Shown here piece by piece: positions 53,586 to 63,735 of a DNA stretch of 64,000 nt (its first letter is position 1; each line of letters begins with the position of its first letter). The stretch covers positions 2,170,001-2,234,000 of the forward strand of contig NZ_LT963352.1 of assembly GCF_900236475.1 (NCBI RefSeq). Direction: 5' to 3'. This stretch comes from Streptomyces chartreusis NRRL 3882. GTDB taxonomy: Bacteria; Actinomycetota; Actinomycetes; Streptomycetales; Streptomycetaceae. The translations under genes were made by a program, and so were the position numbers. The notes under the pieces were generated by a model, which searched no databases, was not told the origin of the DNA, and saw only the letters and a program-made list of their open reading frames with translations.

Positions 53586-54999
53586 TCAACTCGTGACGGG
53601 GGTGACTCGCTTCGGTTCATGCCCGGGTATACGTGTCCAGACGGGCGGTCGTCTCCGTGAGGGAGACGGGAGGGTGACGGTGTCGAGTCCTGAGGTGATC
53701 TCGTCGCAGACCAGAACGCGGGGGTGGGCGAGGAGGGCGCGGGCGAGGGCGGCGCGCTGGAGTTCGCCGCCGGAGAGTTCGCCGGGGCGGCGGTGGGCCG
53801 GTTCCGCCGGCAGTCCGAGACGGGCGAGGGTGGCCGACGCCTCCTCGGTCGCCGCCCGTTCGCCGGCACCCGGCAGCCGTACCGCAGTACGGGCCACCTG
53901 GTGCAGGACGGGCCGGTGCTCGTCGAAGGCGGCGCGCGCGTCCTGGAAGACGTATTGCACGGCGGCGAGTTGGGCATGGCTGCGGTGGCGCAGGCTGCGC
54001 GGGAGCGGTGTGCCGTCGAGCAGGACGTCGCCGTCGTGGTCGCGGTGGAGGCCGGCGAGGCAGCGGGCCAGCGTCGTCTTGCCGCTGCCGGAGCGGCCGA
54101 CGACGGCCAGGCACGCGCCGGGGTGGAGCGCGAGGTGCGGGACGCGCAGGACGGTGTTGCCGCGGCCGTGCACGGCGGTCAGGTCCCGTACCACCAGCGC
54201 GGGTTGCCGGGCGTCGCCGCTCGGCCGGTCCTGTGGCGCGGCCCCCTGTGAGTCGAGCAGCCGGCGGGTCCACGCGTGGCGGGGCGCAGCCCACAGCCGC
54301 GCCGCGGGCCCCGACTCCACGACCCGTCCGGCGCGCATGACGAGGACCTCGTCGGCGAGGGCACGGACGACGTCCAGGTCATGGCTGAGCAGGACGACCC
54401 CGATGCCGCGGGCCGCGACCGCCGCCAGCTGGTCGCCGATCCGGCTCTCGGTGAGCGCGTCCTGGCCGGTGGTGGGTTCGTCGGCGACGATGACGCGGGC
54501 GCCGAGCAGCAGGGCCTGAGCGAGGACGACGCGTTGCTGCTGGCCGCCGGAGAGCTGGTGCGGGTAGCGGCGCAGCACGGCTTCGGCGTCCGGGAGCTGG
54601 GCGTCGGACAGGGCCCGCAGGACCAGTTCGCGGGCCGCGCCGCGGCGTTCGCGCCGGGGCAGGTGGCGTACCCGGGGGGCGGGCGATGTCGTCGAGCAGG
54701 GCGCTGACGCGGCGGGCGGGGTTGAGGACGGCGGCGGGATGCTGCGGCACGTACCCGACCGGACCGTCCCCGGACCGGCGCACCTCCCCCGTGACCCGGG
54801 CACCGGCCGGGTACTCCCCCAGCAGCGCCAGGCCGGTGGTGGTCTTGCCGCTGCCGGAGGCGCCGGCCAGGGCGGTCACACGGCCGGGGAGCACGCGCAG
54901 GCGGACTCCGTCGACGATCGCACGGCCGTCGATCTCGCCGCGCAGGTCGCGGATCTCGGCCACGGGCTGCGGCGTCGGGGTCTGGTCCGTCTCGGTCAC
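53586..54999 (-). pseudogene. Fused oligopeptide/nickel ABC transporter ATPase, frameshifted and 3'-truncated
   Basis: Two ABC ATPase domains of the OppD-OppF type in one gene. The first frame (from GTG 54999) reads Walker A GASGSGKTTTG and then, at a run of six C's near 54672-54677, shifts; the signature LSGGQQQRV and Walker B VIVADEPT continue in the next frame. The second domain has GRSGSGKTTLA and LSGGELQRAALAR, but after CDEITSGLD the sequence becomes unrelated, losing the H-loop. The frameshift could be a sequencing error, but the missing 3' end and missing permeases argue for decay. Confidence 0.75.
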
Positions 55000-55475
55000 G
55001 GCCGCCGTCCCTTCGTTCTCGGGCTCTTCTCCAGGGCGGCAGGAAGCCGCCCTCGGCGTACAGACGGCGCTGCATCCGCTCGTAGACGGCCGCCCGCCCG
55101 GTCTTGTCGCGGGTCGACTGGGCCTGCTGGTAGAGGGCGTCGAAGTCCTTGTGCTGCCACTTGGTGGGGTTGGTCCTCGGTGAAACCGGCGGCGACGGCC
55201 GAGGTGTCCAGGGTGACCCTCAGCTTCCCGGCGCCGGCCCGCTTCAGCAGGGCGCGGGCGCGGTCGAGGTCCTGCTCGCGCTGGGGCAGGCCGTCGGCGT
55301 AGTACTCGTAGCCCTTGCCGAACAGGTCGTTGCCGACCTCGCCGGCCCCGGACAGGGCTCCGTCGACGAGCTCCTTCCGGTCGGCGATGAGGAAGAACGC
55401 CTGGCGCACCCGCTCGTCGTCGAAGGGCGGCCGGTCGGTGCGCGGAGAAGTGCCGTCGGCGAACGTGCGCTGCAC
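54996..55475 (-). pseudogene. Remnant of an oligopeptide ABC transporter solute-binding protein
   Basis: Fragments of a family 5 extracellular solute-binding protein: RVRQAFFLIADRKELVDGAL, then KRAGAGKLRVTLDTS, then after an internal deletion and frame change TNPTKWQHKDFDALYQQAQ and the C-terminal MQRRLYAEGGFLP in another frame. The N-terminal half with the signal peptide is gone, the sequence ends against the amidase gene, and the permease genes that should follow are absent. Confidence 0.75.
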
Positions 55476-55518
55476 GGGTCCCGGGCTGCCGACCCGGTAG
55501 CGCGCTGGAGCCCGGGAC

Positions 55519-56580
55519 TCAGGTCTCCTTCCACACCAGCACGGTCAGCACCGCGCTCGCGACGGTCACCGGGCCGGCGGCCTGGTTCAGCAGCCGTACC
55601 CGCATGCTCCGGCCGGACGGGAGCCGCTTCGTCAGGGGCACGACCGCGAAGGTGCCGCCGCCGGTCCCGACGATCTCGTGGATCGGGTGGTCGGCGCGGT
55701 GCTGGTCGCCCTCGTACTCCGACATGCGTGCCTGGACTACCGCACCCGCCGGCAGCCCGTCGATGTGCAGGCTGACGCTCCCGCTGAAACGGGCCGGGCC
55801 GCGGACGAAGACGCTCCCGCCGGTGGCGTGGTCGCCGGTCTCGTCGGCCCACTCCGTGGCGAACTCGACCGAGTCCCAGGCACCGGGCGCGAGCCGATAG
55901 CCCCCGGCGGCACCGAGGTTGACGTACTGCGGCATGGGGTCCTCTCCTTCCCACAGGCCCGCCCGGAGGGCCAGGGCGTCGGCGACGTCACGGCGGAAGC
56001 CGGCCATGTCGAACCCGCGCGGGTCGACCTTCCAGTCGCTCCACTCCAGGTGTCCGATCGCGCTCTTGGGGCCCCAGCGGTGCGCGCGGCAGATCGCGGC
56101 CGTGGCCTTGACGATGGCGATGTACTGGGCGCTCGGCCACGGGTCCTTGCCGTCGCCCTTGTTCTCGCATTCCCAGCCGTAGAAACGGGCGTTGCCGTCG
56201 ACCGCGCCGGCCGAGCCGTCGTGCTCGTGGGTCGCGGGCGGATACGTGCCGTACGACTCGCCGATGACGGCATCGAGAACGTCACCGTCGCCGCCGCCGG
56301 CGTGGTTGGCCCGGCCGTTGCCGGTCAGGTGGACGACGCCGTCCTTGGTGATGCATCCGGTGGCGAGCGGACCGGGCAGGGCGCTGTGGCCGTGGTAGAT
56401 CAGACCGACGACGTCCGTGCCGGGCCCGGTGACGGTGTGATGGATCATCACCCCGTGCACGGGACCCCACGGGCCCTTGTGGTTGCGGTTGTGGGTGCGC
56501 CATCCGCCGACCTCGTGAACGGCGCAGCCCTCGGCCTTCAGCGCGGCGACGAGCCGGGCGGCGGTGAGCGGTGTGGCCAT
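55519..56580 (-). CDS. N-acetylmuramoyl-L-alanine amidase, phage-endolysin type
   Basis: A 353-aa amidase_2/PGRP-type enzyme cutting the glycan-peptide bond of peptidoglycan. Zn ligands: His in [10 protein letters not shown] and in [14 protein letters not shown], with HAGGG near the active site. The C-terminal about 140 residues (from [12 protein letters not shown]) form a beta-rich domain with [14 protein letters not shown], resembling the C-terminal jelly-roll part of actinophage endolysins. There is no signal peptide, which fits a holin-dependent phage origin. ATG 56580 follows GGAGGA. No other phage genes are visible. Confidence 0.85.
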   Translation of the reverse strand: MATPLTAARLVAALKAEGCAVHEVGGWRTHNRNHKGPWGPVHGVMIHHTVTGPGTDVVGLIYHGHSALPGPLATGCITKDGVVHLTGNGRANHAGGGDGDVLDAVIGESYGTYPPATHEHDGSAGAVDGNARFYGWECENKGDGKDPWPSAQYIAIVKATAAICRAHRWGPKSAIGHLEWSDWKVDPRGFDMAGFRRDVADALALRAGLWEGEDPMPQYVNLGAAGGYRLAPGAWDSVEFATEWADETGDHATGGSVFVRGPARFSGSVSLHIDGLPAGAVVQARMSEYEGDQHRADHPIHEIVGTGGGTFAVVPLTKRLPSGRSMRVRLLNQAAGPVTVASAVLTVLVWKET

Positions 56581-56997
56581 GCGTCGGTCCTCCGTTTCGG
56601 CGCGCTCGTGCCGGTCCGAAGACACTCGTGCCGGTCCGAAGACAGCGGTCGCGGTTGCGGAGTGTGCCCGGCGGCTCGTTTCGCCCGAACCTGCCCTGGT
56701 ACCCCGCCAGGCCCTCACCCACCATTCTTCCGCCGCTTGCCTCATCGCTCACCTCGCCGTACGCCCGCACACAAATTCGGCGAGATTACGACGCTGCCGC
56801 ATCAGGAAGGGCAGGGCAGCGCGGGACGCAGCGACTCCTCTTTCGTCCGCACCTGCCGACCGCCTACCTCGGAACACCACTCATTCGTATGGACCGCTCG
56901 GCCGTTCGGCCCCAAGGAGCCCCACGTCGGACGGCTGTTCCGCATCAGGAGGACTAGTTTCCGGCGGGTCAGACACGCACTGCCGATCGAGGAACTC
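56581..56997. other. 417-bp gene-free region between amidase and ctaD
   Basis: Contains a 20-bp tandem duplication at 56605-56644 and an AT-richer stretch near 56763-56800 (CACAAATTCGGCGAGATTAC), likely the amidase or ctaD promoter area. No credible gene. Confidence 0.5.
56605..56644 (+). repeat. Tandem 20-bp duplication
   Basis: CTCGTGCCGGTCCGAAGACA occurs twice in perfect tandem, 25 bp upstream of the amidase start (on its 5' side). Confidence 0.9.
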
Positions 56998-58710
56998 ATG
57001 GCGACACATACCGAACCGGCCGCTCCGGTACCGGCGGCGGAGCGCCGCGGCCCGGGCCAGGTGATCGTCTCCTGGGTGACGACCACGGACCACAAGAAGA
57101 TCGGGCACCTGTACCTGATCACGTCGTTCGTCTTCTTCCTCATCGCCGGGGCGCTGGCGATGGCCATCCGGGCCGAGCTGGCCCGGCCGGGGATCCAGTG
57201 GCTGTCCCACGAGCAGTACAACCAGGCGTTCACCATGCACGGCACGATCATGCTGCTGCTGTTCGCGACGCCGACGTTCGCCGGGTTCGCCAACGCGGTG
57301 ATGCCGTTGCAGATCGGCTCCCCGGACGTGGCCTTCCCGCGGCTGAACATGTTGTCGTACTGGCTGTTCCTCTTCGGCGGCCTGATCGTGCTCGGCAGCC
57401 TGCTCACCCCCCAGGGCGCCGCGGACTACGGCTGGACCGCCTACACCCCGCTCAGCGGTGGGGAGCGCACTCCCCAGGTCGGCGGGGACCTGTGGCTCAT
57501 GGGCCTGGCCCTGTCCGGGTTCGGCACCATCCTCGGCTCCGTCAACTTCATCACCACGATCATCTGCATGCGCGCCCCCGGCATGACCATGTTCCGGATG
57601 CCGATCTTCACCTGGAACGTGCTGCTCACCTCGGTGCTGGTGCTGCTGGCGTTCCCGGTGCTGGCCGCCGCGCTGCTGGTGCTGGAGGCCGACCGCCGTT
57701 TCGGGGCGCAGGTGTTCAACGCGGAGAACGGCGGCGCGATCCTCTGGCAGCATCTGTTCTGGTTCTTCGGCCATCCCGAGGTGTACATCCTGGCCCTGCC
57801 GTTCTTCGGTGTGATCACCGAGATCATCCCCGTCTTCGCCCGCAAGCCGATCTTCGGTTACACGGGGCTGATCGGCGCCACGATCGCCATCGCCGGTCTG
57901 TCCGTGACGGTGTGGGCGCACCACATGTTCGCCACCGGCGCGGTCCTGCTGCCGTTCTTCTCCTTCATGACGTATCTGATCGCCGTGCCGACGGGGGTGA
58001 AGTTCTTCAACTGGATCGGCACGATGTGGAAGGGGTCGCTGTCCTTCGAGCCGCCGATGCTGTGGGCGGCCGGCTTCCTGGTCACCTTCCTCTTCGGCGG
58101 TCTGACCGGCGTCATCCTCGGCTCGCCGCCGCTGGACTGGCACGTCACCGACTCCTACTTCGTGATCGCGCACTTCCACTACGTGCTCTTCGGCACCATC
58201 GTGTTCGCGATGTTCGGCGGCTTCAGCTTCTGGTGGCCGAAGATGACCGGCACGATGCTGGACACCCGCATCGAGAAGATCCACTTCTGGACGCTCTTCG
58301 TCGGCTTCCACACCACGTTCCTGGTGCAGCACTGGCTGGGCGCCGAGGGCATGCCCCGCCGGTACGCCGACTACCTCGCCGCGGACGGCTTCACCTGGCT
58401 GAACACCGTCTCGTCGATCGGCGCGTTCCTGCTGGGCCTGTCCACGCTGCCGTTCCTGTACAACGTGTGGAAGACCGCCCAGCAGGGCGAGCGGGTCGAG
58501 GTCAACGACCCCTGGGGTTACGGGCGTTCCCTGGAGTGGGCGACCTCGTGTCCGCCCCCGCGGCACAACTTCGTCACCCTGCCGCGCATCCGCTCCGAAT
58601 CCCCCGCCTTCGACCTGCACCATCCCGACGTGGCCCAGCTGGACGAGGCGGAGAACACCGGCAGGCGCGACGTCGTCGAGGCCGACGGGCACAAGGGCGA
58701 ACGGCCGTGA
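56998..58710 (+). CDS. ctaD: Cytochrome c oxidase subunit I (aa3 type), isolated copy
   Basis: A 570-aa, 12-helix heme-copper oxidase core. The CuB/Tyr motif is [13 protein letters not shown], the CuB His pair is WAHHMF, the heme ligands lie in HFHYVLFGT, and the low-spin heme His is in [10 protein letters not shown]. This is the proton-pumping terminal oxidase catalytic subunit. Subunit II, III and the bc1 genes are absent, so this is a second, stand-alone copy, as found in many Streptomyces. GAGGAA precedes ATG 56998. Confidence 0.95.
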   Translation: MATHTEPAAPVPAAERRGPGQVIVSWVTTTDHKKIGHLYLITSFVFFLIAGALAMAIRAELARPGIQWLSHEQYNQAFTMHGTIMLLLFATPTFAGFANAVMPLQIGSPDVAFPRLNMLSYWLFLFGGLIVLGSLLTPQGAADYGWTAYTPLSGGERTPQVGGDLWLMGLALSGFGTILGSVNFITTIICMRAPGMTMFRMPIFTWNVLLTSVLVLLAFPVLAAALLVLEADRRFGAQVFNAENGGAILWQHLFWFFGHPEVYILALPFFGVITEIIPVFARKPIFGYTGLIGATIAIAGLSVTVWAHHMFATGAVLLPFFSFMTYLIAVPTGVKFFNWIGTMWKGSLSFEPPMLWAAGFLVTFLFGGLTGVILGSPPLDWHVTDSYFVIAHFHYVLFGTIVFAMFGGFSFWWPKMTGTMLDTRIEKIHFWTLFVGFHTTFLVQHWLGAEGMPRRYADYLAADGFTWLNTVSSIGAFLLGLSTLPFLYNVWKTAQQGERVEVNDPWGYGRSLEWATSCPPPRHNFVTLPRIRSESPAFDLHHPDVAQLDEAENTGRRDVVEADGHKGERP

Positions 58711-59081
58711 GACGCGGCGGCCACGAGGCGCCGCACGACACCCCGCGGCACGCGCTGGCCGACGAGGCCGAGGGCTACCTCCTCGCGCACGCCCATCGCG
58801 ACCAGGCACGACGCGAGGCCGAGGAGCTCTGCGCCCGGATGCCGTGGCTGACCACCGCCCAAGCCGAGGAAATCACCGGCCACTACGTCCGCCGGCGCCT
58901 CGACGTCACCCGTGAGCTGCTGCGCGGCACGGTCCGGCGGGCCGAGGAGCTGCGACAGGAGTACGAGAGCCGCTACGCCGAACTGCGGCACACCCTGCTC
59001 CGCCGCCACGCCGCCTGCGCCTGCGCCCTCCTCGCCTGCGCGGGCGGAGTGAGCGCCCTGGCGGTTCTGCTCACCCGCTGA
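58707..59081 (+). CDS. Small C-terminally membrane-anchored protein coupled to ctaD
   Basis: A 124-aa product starting at a GTG that overlaps the ctaD stop (GTGA). It has a long charged helix ([22 protein letters not shown], shown in part) and one C-terminal transmembrane helix ([17 protein letters not shown]). His- and Glu-rich N-terminus. Possible assembly or regulatory partner of the oxidase; no known family recognised. Its 3' end overlaps the PAP2 gene by 11 bp tail to tail. Confidence 0.65.
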   Translation: MRRGGHEAPHDTPRHALADEAEGYLLAHAHRDQARREAEELCARMPWLTTAQAEEITGHYVRRRLDVTRELLRGTVRRAEELRQEYESRYAELRHTLLRRHAACACALLACAGGVSALAVLLTR

Positions 59082-60441
59082 CCAGTTCGTGCCGCGGCTC
59101 CGACTGCAGCGCCGGCCGGGCCTTCGTATCCCACTGGCTCGTGGTCCGTACGTAGCCGTAGATCACCGAGGTCATCGCCAGGATGAGCAGCGGCCCGAAC
59201 AGCCACGGAAGCTCGGCCATCTCCATCGGCAGATAGCGATAGGAGAGCAACAGCGCCGTGAAGACGGCCGCTCCGTAGGTGACGAGTTGAGTTCCGGACC
59301 GGTCCCAGCCGCGTTCGAGCGAGCGCAGGGCCGCCTCGATGGTGACCGTGAACACCACGCCGGCCACGAGATCCACGCCGTAGTGGTAGCCGAATCCCAG
59401 CGTCGCGGCGAGCGTGGCGATCAGCCAGAACGTGCCCGCGTAGCGCAGCACGCGTGGGCCCTTGCGGGAATGGATGAAGATCGCGGTGGCCCACGCGGTG
59501 TGCAGGCTGGGCATGCAGTTGCGGGGGGTGATCTCGTCGAACGGCATGTCGTGCGGTGCGGCGCTGATCGGCGTCGGCAGGTCCGGCCACAGGTTGGCCA
59601 CCGCCCAGTGGCCGCCGTCGGTGCCGAAGGCGAAGATCGGTCCGACGACCGGGAAGATCATGTAGATGCCCGGTCCGAGGAGGCCGATGACCAGGAAGGT
59701 CCGCACCAGATGATGGCGCGGGAAGCGGCGCTCGGCCGCCACGTCGCGCAGCTGGTAGAGCGCGACGACGACCGCGGCCACCGCCAGTTGGGCGTAGACG
59801 TAGTCGAGGGTCCGGGCACCGACCGGGCCGGTGGCCGTGACGATCCGGCCGACGAGCCAGGACGGGTTGCCCAGCGCGTGGTCGGCGACCGCCACGTACT
59901 GGTCGAGCACCATCGGGCGGGTCTTCGAGGTGATGAGCAGCCAGGTGTCACCGGTCTTGCGGCCGGCCACCAGCAGCAGGCCCAGCCCGACGCCCTTCAG
60001 CAGCAGGACGCGTTCCGGGCCGGTGCGGCGCGTCACTGCGATGACCGCGCAGCCCAGGATCACCCACAACGCGCCGTTGCCGAAGGGATGGCCGTCCGTC
60101 AGGTCGGCGCCGGCCGCCCATCGCACGACCAGCAAGACGGCGTCGATGCCGAGCGCGAGGCCGACGGCGATGAACCGTTGCCGCCGGGTCAGCACCACCA
60201 TCGTCAGCGCCATACCCGCGTACAGCAGGAAGCCCGACTTGGGGGCGACGATCACCTCTTGCACCTGGGAGGTGATCGGCCCGGGCACCCCGTAGCGGCG
60301 CGCGGCGATCTCCAGCGCGACGAGAAACCCGAGGGTCACCACACCCGCCGCGGCCCACAGCATCGTCCGGGGCCGAGACCATGCGGGGAACGTGATTCCG
60401 CGTCTTGTTCGCGAGGAGATCCGCGTTTTGGTAGGTATCAA
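59071..60441 (-). CDS. PAP2-superfamily membrane phosphatase
   Basis: A polytopic protein of up to 456 aa. The PAP2 motifs are NCMPSLHTAWATAI (PSLH) and GYHYGVDLVAGVVFT (third motif), with an earlier KxxxxxxRP-like part less clear; members hydrolyse lipid phosphates or act as inositol-phosphoceramide-synthase-like enzymes. About 11 transmembrane helices, more than the usual 6, so an extra N-terminal membrane half is present. The TTG at 60441 lacks a ribosome-binding site and lies in an AT-rich promoter-like stretch; ATG 60363 is an alternative start. Confidence 0.75.
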   Translation of the reverse strand: MIPTKTRISSRTRRGITFPAWSRPRTMLWAAAGVVTLGFLVALEIAARRYGVPGPITSQVQEVIVAPKSGFLLYAGMALTMVVLTRRQRFIAVGLALGIDAVLLVVRWAAGADLTDGHPFGNGALWVILGCAVIAVTRRTGPERVLLLKGVGLGLLLVAGRKTGDTWLLITSKTRPMVLDQYVAVADHALGNPSWLVGRIVTATGPVGARTLDYVYAQLAVAAVVVALYQLRDVAAERRFPRHHLVRTFLVIGLLGPGIYMIFPVVGPIFAFGTDGGHWAVANLWPDLPTPISAAPHDMPFDEITPRNCMPSLHTAWATAIFIHSRKGPRVLRYAGTFWLIATLAATLGFGYHYGVDLVAGVVFTVTIEAALRSLERGWDRSGTQLVTYGAAVFTALLLSYRYLPMEMAELPWLFGPLLILAMTSVIYGYVRTTSQWDTKARPALQSEPRHELVSG

Positions 60442-60641
60442 TTGTTTTATTCGATTTGTTAGTCGCTATGGGGTGATCGTCGCATGACCGAACATGTTAT
60501 CGGAGCGATGCGCCCCGGGCAGTCGGTACGTGTACTTCTTGTCGCCCCACAGGACGTCGAACGTGGCGGCGCCGTCACCGGGAGTTGGGCGTCGGCCGGG
60601 CTCGCCTCCACGGGCCCGGCCGGCGTCGCGTCGGGGGACCG

Positions 60642-60935
60642 TCAGGTCACCGCATCGAGGAAGGTCAGCACCGAGGCGTCCTCCTCGATCAGCGGGGCGA
60701 GTGCGGCGTTGAACGGGCCGCCGTACGGGGCCTTCAGGTGTGCCTGGAAGGCGTCCTCGTCCCGGTACACCTCGAAGATCCAGTAGGCGCGCGGGTGGGA
60801 CTCCTTGGTGTAGACCTCGAAGGCGAGGTTTCCCTCTTCCTCGCGCACCTTCTCGGCGTACTCCAGGATCATGCGGGCGACCTCGTCCTCCGCCCCTTCA
60901 CGTGCGGTGAACTCGGCGAACAGGGTCTTCTTCAT
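60642..60935 (-). CDS. ABM-domain monooxygenase (antibiotic biosynthesis monooxygenase family)
   Basis: A 97-aa ferredoxin-like single-domain protein: KKTLFAEFTAREGAEDEVARM, YWIFEVYRDEDAFQAHL and FNAALAPLIEEDASVLTFL. Typical of dimeric quinol monooxygenase (YgiN-like) or heme-degrading relatives; no heme ligand identified. It starts 14 bp after the GH32 gene and is probably co-transcribed with it. AGGAA precedes the ATG. Confidence 0.8.
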   Translation of the reverse strand: MKKTLFAEFTAREGAEDEVARMILEYAEKVREEEGNLAFEVYTKESHPRAYWIFEVYRDEDAFQAHLKAPYGGPFNAALAPLIEEDASVLTFLDAVT

Positions 60936-60949
60936 GCTGTGGTTCCTTG

Positions 60950-63511
60950 TCAGTCGTGGGCGGAGCCGAGGTGCCAGACGCGGGCCTGGTCCAGCTTCAC
61001 CGAGCCGTTCTCGGCGAAGACCTCCACTCCCTGGCTGGCGGGGTCGGGGAAGATCTGGTCGGTGATCACCGCTTCGCCGCTGCCCCCGAAGACCTCGACG
61101 GACGACCAGTCGACGAGGATCCGCAGCTTCACCTTGCCGTTCTCGGCCTTCAGCGGTGCTGTCTGGACACCGGGGAAGGTGCTGTTGAAGTCCACGGCAC
61201 CGGAGCGGGTGCGGTCGACGTACAGCTCCTGGGTCGTGGTGTCGTAGCCGATCACGGTCTCCTCTCCCCCGGCACCGGTGCGCACCTTCAGGCCGAAGCG
61301 TTCGGCGTCCTTGAGCGAGAAGGTGGCCTCGATGTCGAGTGCCTTGCCCTTGGCCGCCGGACCGATCAGGGGCTTCGCGGCGCTCTTGACGGTGACACCG
61401 GTCGCCGTCGCCGGGCCGCCCTGCCGGAGGGACTCCAGGCTGCCCACCGGCCGGCTGGTCAGCCGGACTTGGCCGTTGACGGTCCGCAGCGCCATCTCCC
61501 GTGGGACGCTCTGCGCACCGCGCCAGGGTGAGGTGGGGATCGCGCCGCTGTAGTCCCAGTTGTTCATCCAGCCGATCATGTACCGCCTGCCGCCCGGTGC
61601 GTTCTCCCAGGACACGGCCGCGTAGTAGTCCTTGCCGTAGTCGGCCCAGTCGGCGCGCTGCAGGACCGACTTGGCGGGGGCGTCGGCGGCGGTGAAACGG
61701 TCGGCCAGGATGTGGCCCCAGCCGGCCGTGTTCATGTCGACGATCTGGATCCGCGCCTTCTTGCCGGCGTAGGGGCGCAGGTCGAAGGAGGCCCAGTCCA
61801 GGGTCTCGCTGTTGGCACCGGTGGCACTGCGGACGACCTGGCCGTCGACGACCAGGTTGACCGACGTCTCCTGGGAGACGGGCCGGGCCTCGGTGTCGGA
61901 CAGCATGATGTGGTCGACGTTGAGGTGGCCCCAGCCGCCGGTGTTGTCGTCGACGATCCTGATCCGCGCCTTCCTGCCCGCGAGGTCGCCGACGTCCCAG
62001 GAAGCCCAGTTGAGCGCCTCGGCGTCCTTTCCGGTGGCGCTGCGCACCACCTGGCCGTCGACGAGGAGTTCGAGGGCGGTGGGGTGGTCGGACCCGGCGG
62101 GGTGGTTGCCGCCGCCGATGAGGAAGTTGATGTGCTTCTTGTCGATGGTGAACTCGGGCGAGGTGAGGGTGCCCGTGGTGGAGTCGCCGTTCAAGAAGCT
62201 GTTGACCAGGCCGCTGCCCAGGAACCCGGAGACCTCCTGCTGGTTGGGGAGGGTGCCGGTGGCCGGGGCCGAGCCGAAGGCGTCTCCGGTCGCCGTCCAG
62301 TCGCCGTAGCTGCCGCCTTCGAAGTCGGCGAGGACCGTGCCCGCGGGCGGGTCTCCCCGCTCCAGGAGCGTCCCGGGCTCGTGCGGGTGCCGTCCGCCGC
62401 CGACCTTGAAGTTCAGGTAGGGGCTGTCGACGGTGAACTCGGGCGAGGTGAGGGTTCCGGTGGTCGCGTCACCTCCGTGGAAGCTGTTGGCGAGGCCCTT
62501 GCCGTCGAAGCCCTCGACGGTCCCCTGCCCGGCCAGCGCCCCGGCTGTCGGTCCGTCGCCGAACGCGGTGCCGGTGGACGACCACGTGTCGAAGCCGGTC
62601 CCCTCGAAGTCCTGCATCACCGTGCCGGCGGGCGGCGTGTACGTGCCCTTGTCCTCGGCGGTGAACTTCTTGCCGTCGAAGTCGCCGACGAAGTACTGGG
62701 CGGCCGAACCGCCCGCGATGCCGCCGGGGTTGATGTTGACGACGAGGACCCACTTGATGTTGTTCTTGTTCCCGTCGACCGCGAGGGGGAACAGGTCGGG
62801 GCACTCCCACACGCCGCCCGTCGCGCCGGCCGGCCCGAACTCGCTGAGCAGGTCCCAGTCCTTGAGGTTCTTGGACGAGTAGAACCGCACCTTGTGCTCG
62901 GTGGACAGTGAGACGGTCATCAGCCAGCTCTTGGTCGGCGCGTACCACTGGACCTTGGGGTCGCGGAACTCCCTGGAGCCGATGTCGAGGACGGGATTGC
63001 CCTCGTACTTGGTCCAGGTGCGGCCCCGGTCGGTGCTGTAGGCGAGCGACTGGGCCTGTGTGCCCGTGTCCTTGTGGTGGCTGGTGTAGATCGCCACCAT
63101 GGGCGGGTTCTTCTCGGTGCCGAAGCCGGTGGTGTTGCCCCAGTCGACGACCGCGCTGCCCGAGAACACCATCTCCTCGTCGTCGTGCGACAGGGCGAGC
63201 GGGAGCTCCTTCCAGTGCACGAGGTCCTGGCTCACCGCGTGCCCCCAGGACATGTCGCCCCAGGAGTTGCCGTTGGGGTTGTACTGGTAGAAGAGGTGGT
63301 ACTCGCCCTTGTAGTACACGAGACCGTTGGGGTCGTTCATCCAGTTCTTCTCGGGGGTGAAGTGGAACTGGGGCCGGTAGGTCTCGGAGTACGGCGGGGT
63401 GTCGGCGGCGACGGCCTGGGGGGTCGGCGCGGCTGCGGACAGGGCGCAGACGGTCGCCACCGCCGCGATCATCCGGATCCGGGCATGCCGGGGTACACGT
63501 CCTGAGCTCAT
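60950..63511 (-). CDS. Secreted GH32 fructan hydrolase (levanase/inulinase-like)
   Basis: An 853-aa exported glycoside hydrolase. Signal peptide 1 to about 36. The GH32 five-bladed propeller has its nucleophile D60 in WMNDPNG, RDP at 183-185 and acid/base E236 in WECPD. Between the blades and the C-terminal beta-sandwich lie duplicated insert modules (about 296-380, 388-560 and a partial third to 620) that share ADFEG, TGTLTSPEF and the VDGQVVRSATG motif. The first copy lacks the VDGQVVRS half. Such inserts resemble levanase CBM66-like modules. It degrades levan or inulin outside the cell; a fructokinase lies upstream and a LacI-type operator in front. Confidence 0.9.
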   Translation of the reverse strand: MSSGRVPRHARIRMIAAVATVCALSAAAPTPQAVAADTPPYSETYRPQFHFTPEKNWMNDPNGLVYYKGEYHLFYQYNPNGNSWGDMSWGHAVSQDLVHWKELPLALSHDDEEMVFSGSAVVDWGNTTGFGTEKNPPMVAIYTSHHKDTGTQAQSLAYSTDRGRTWTKYEGNPVLDIGSREFRDPKVQWYAPTKSWLMTVSLSTEHKVRFYSSKNLKDWDLLSEFGPAGATGGVWECPDLFPLAVDGNKNNIKWVLVVNINPGGIAGGSAAQYFVGDFDGKKFTAEDKGTYTPPAGTVMQDFEGTGFDTWSSTGTAFGDGPTAGALAGQGTVEGFDGKGLANSFHGGDATTGTLTSPEFTVDSPYLNFKVGGGRHPHEPGTLLERGDPPAGTVLADFEGGSYGDWTATGDAFGSAPATGTLPNQQEVSGFLGSGLVNSFLNGDSTTGTLTSPEFTIDKKHINFLIGGGNHPAGSDHPTALELLVDGQVVRSATGKDAEALNWASWDVGDLAGRKARIRIVDDNTGGWGHLNVDHIMLSDTEARPVSQETSVNLVVDGQVVRSATGANSETLDWASFDLRPYAGKKARIQIVDMNTAGWGHILADRFTAADAPAKSVLQRADWADYGKDYYAAVSWENAPGGRRYMIGWMNNWDYSGAIPTSPWRGAQSVPREMALRTVNGQVRLTSRPVGSLESLRQGGPATATGVTVKSAAKPLIGPAAKGKALDIEATFSLKDAERFGLKVRTGAGGEETVIGYDTTTQELYVDRTRSGAVDFNSTFPGVQTAPLKAENGKVKLRILVDWSSVEVFGGSGEAVITDQIFPDPASQGVEVFAENGSVKLDQARVWHLGSAHD

Positions 63512-63623
63512 GATGTCTCCTGTGCCGCGGCCGTCCGGGCGCAGCGGAGCACGGACGCCCGGTGCGGAACCGACCGAAAAGTGACGCCTCGGTCGGCGCC
63601 CTCGTCCAAGGCGCCGACCGAGA

Positions 63624-63653
63624 AGTCATCGTTGACTTGTGTCATCGATGACA
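63624..63653. promoter_or_regulatory. LacI-family operator pair upstream of the fructan hydrolase gene
   Basis: Perfect palindrome TGTCATCGATGACA (63640-63653) and imperfect AGTCATCGTTGACT (63624-63637) are tandem, 16 bp apart, with the CG centre typical of LacI-family operators. They lie about 115-140 bp upstream of the GH32 start. Confidence 0.6.
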
Positions 63654-63735
63654 TCGAGTGGCCCGATGATGGCCGCCATGCGGCCGATGCGTCAACGGTT
63701 CGGTCGTGACGGCCTCTTCGCGACTCCGCCGTCCG

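Noticed and set aside
55519..56580. Complete prophage
   Set aside because: Only the amidase looks phage-derived; no integrase, capsid or tail genes are present.
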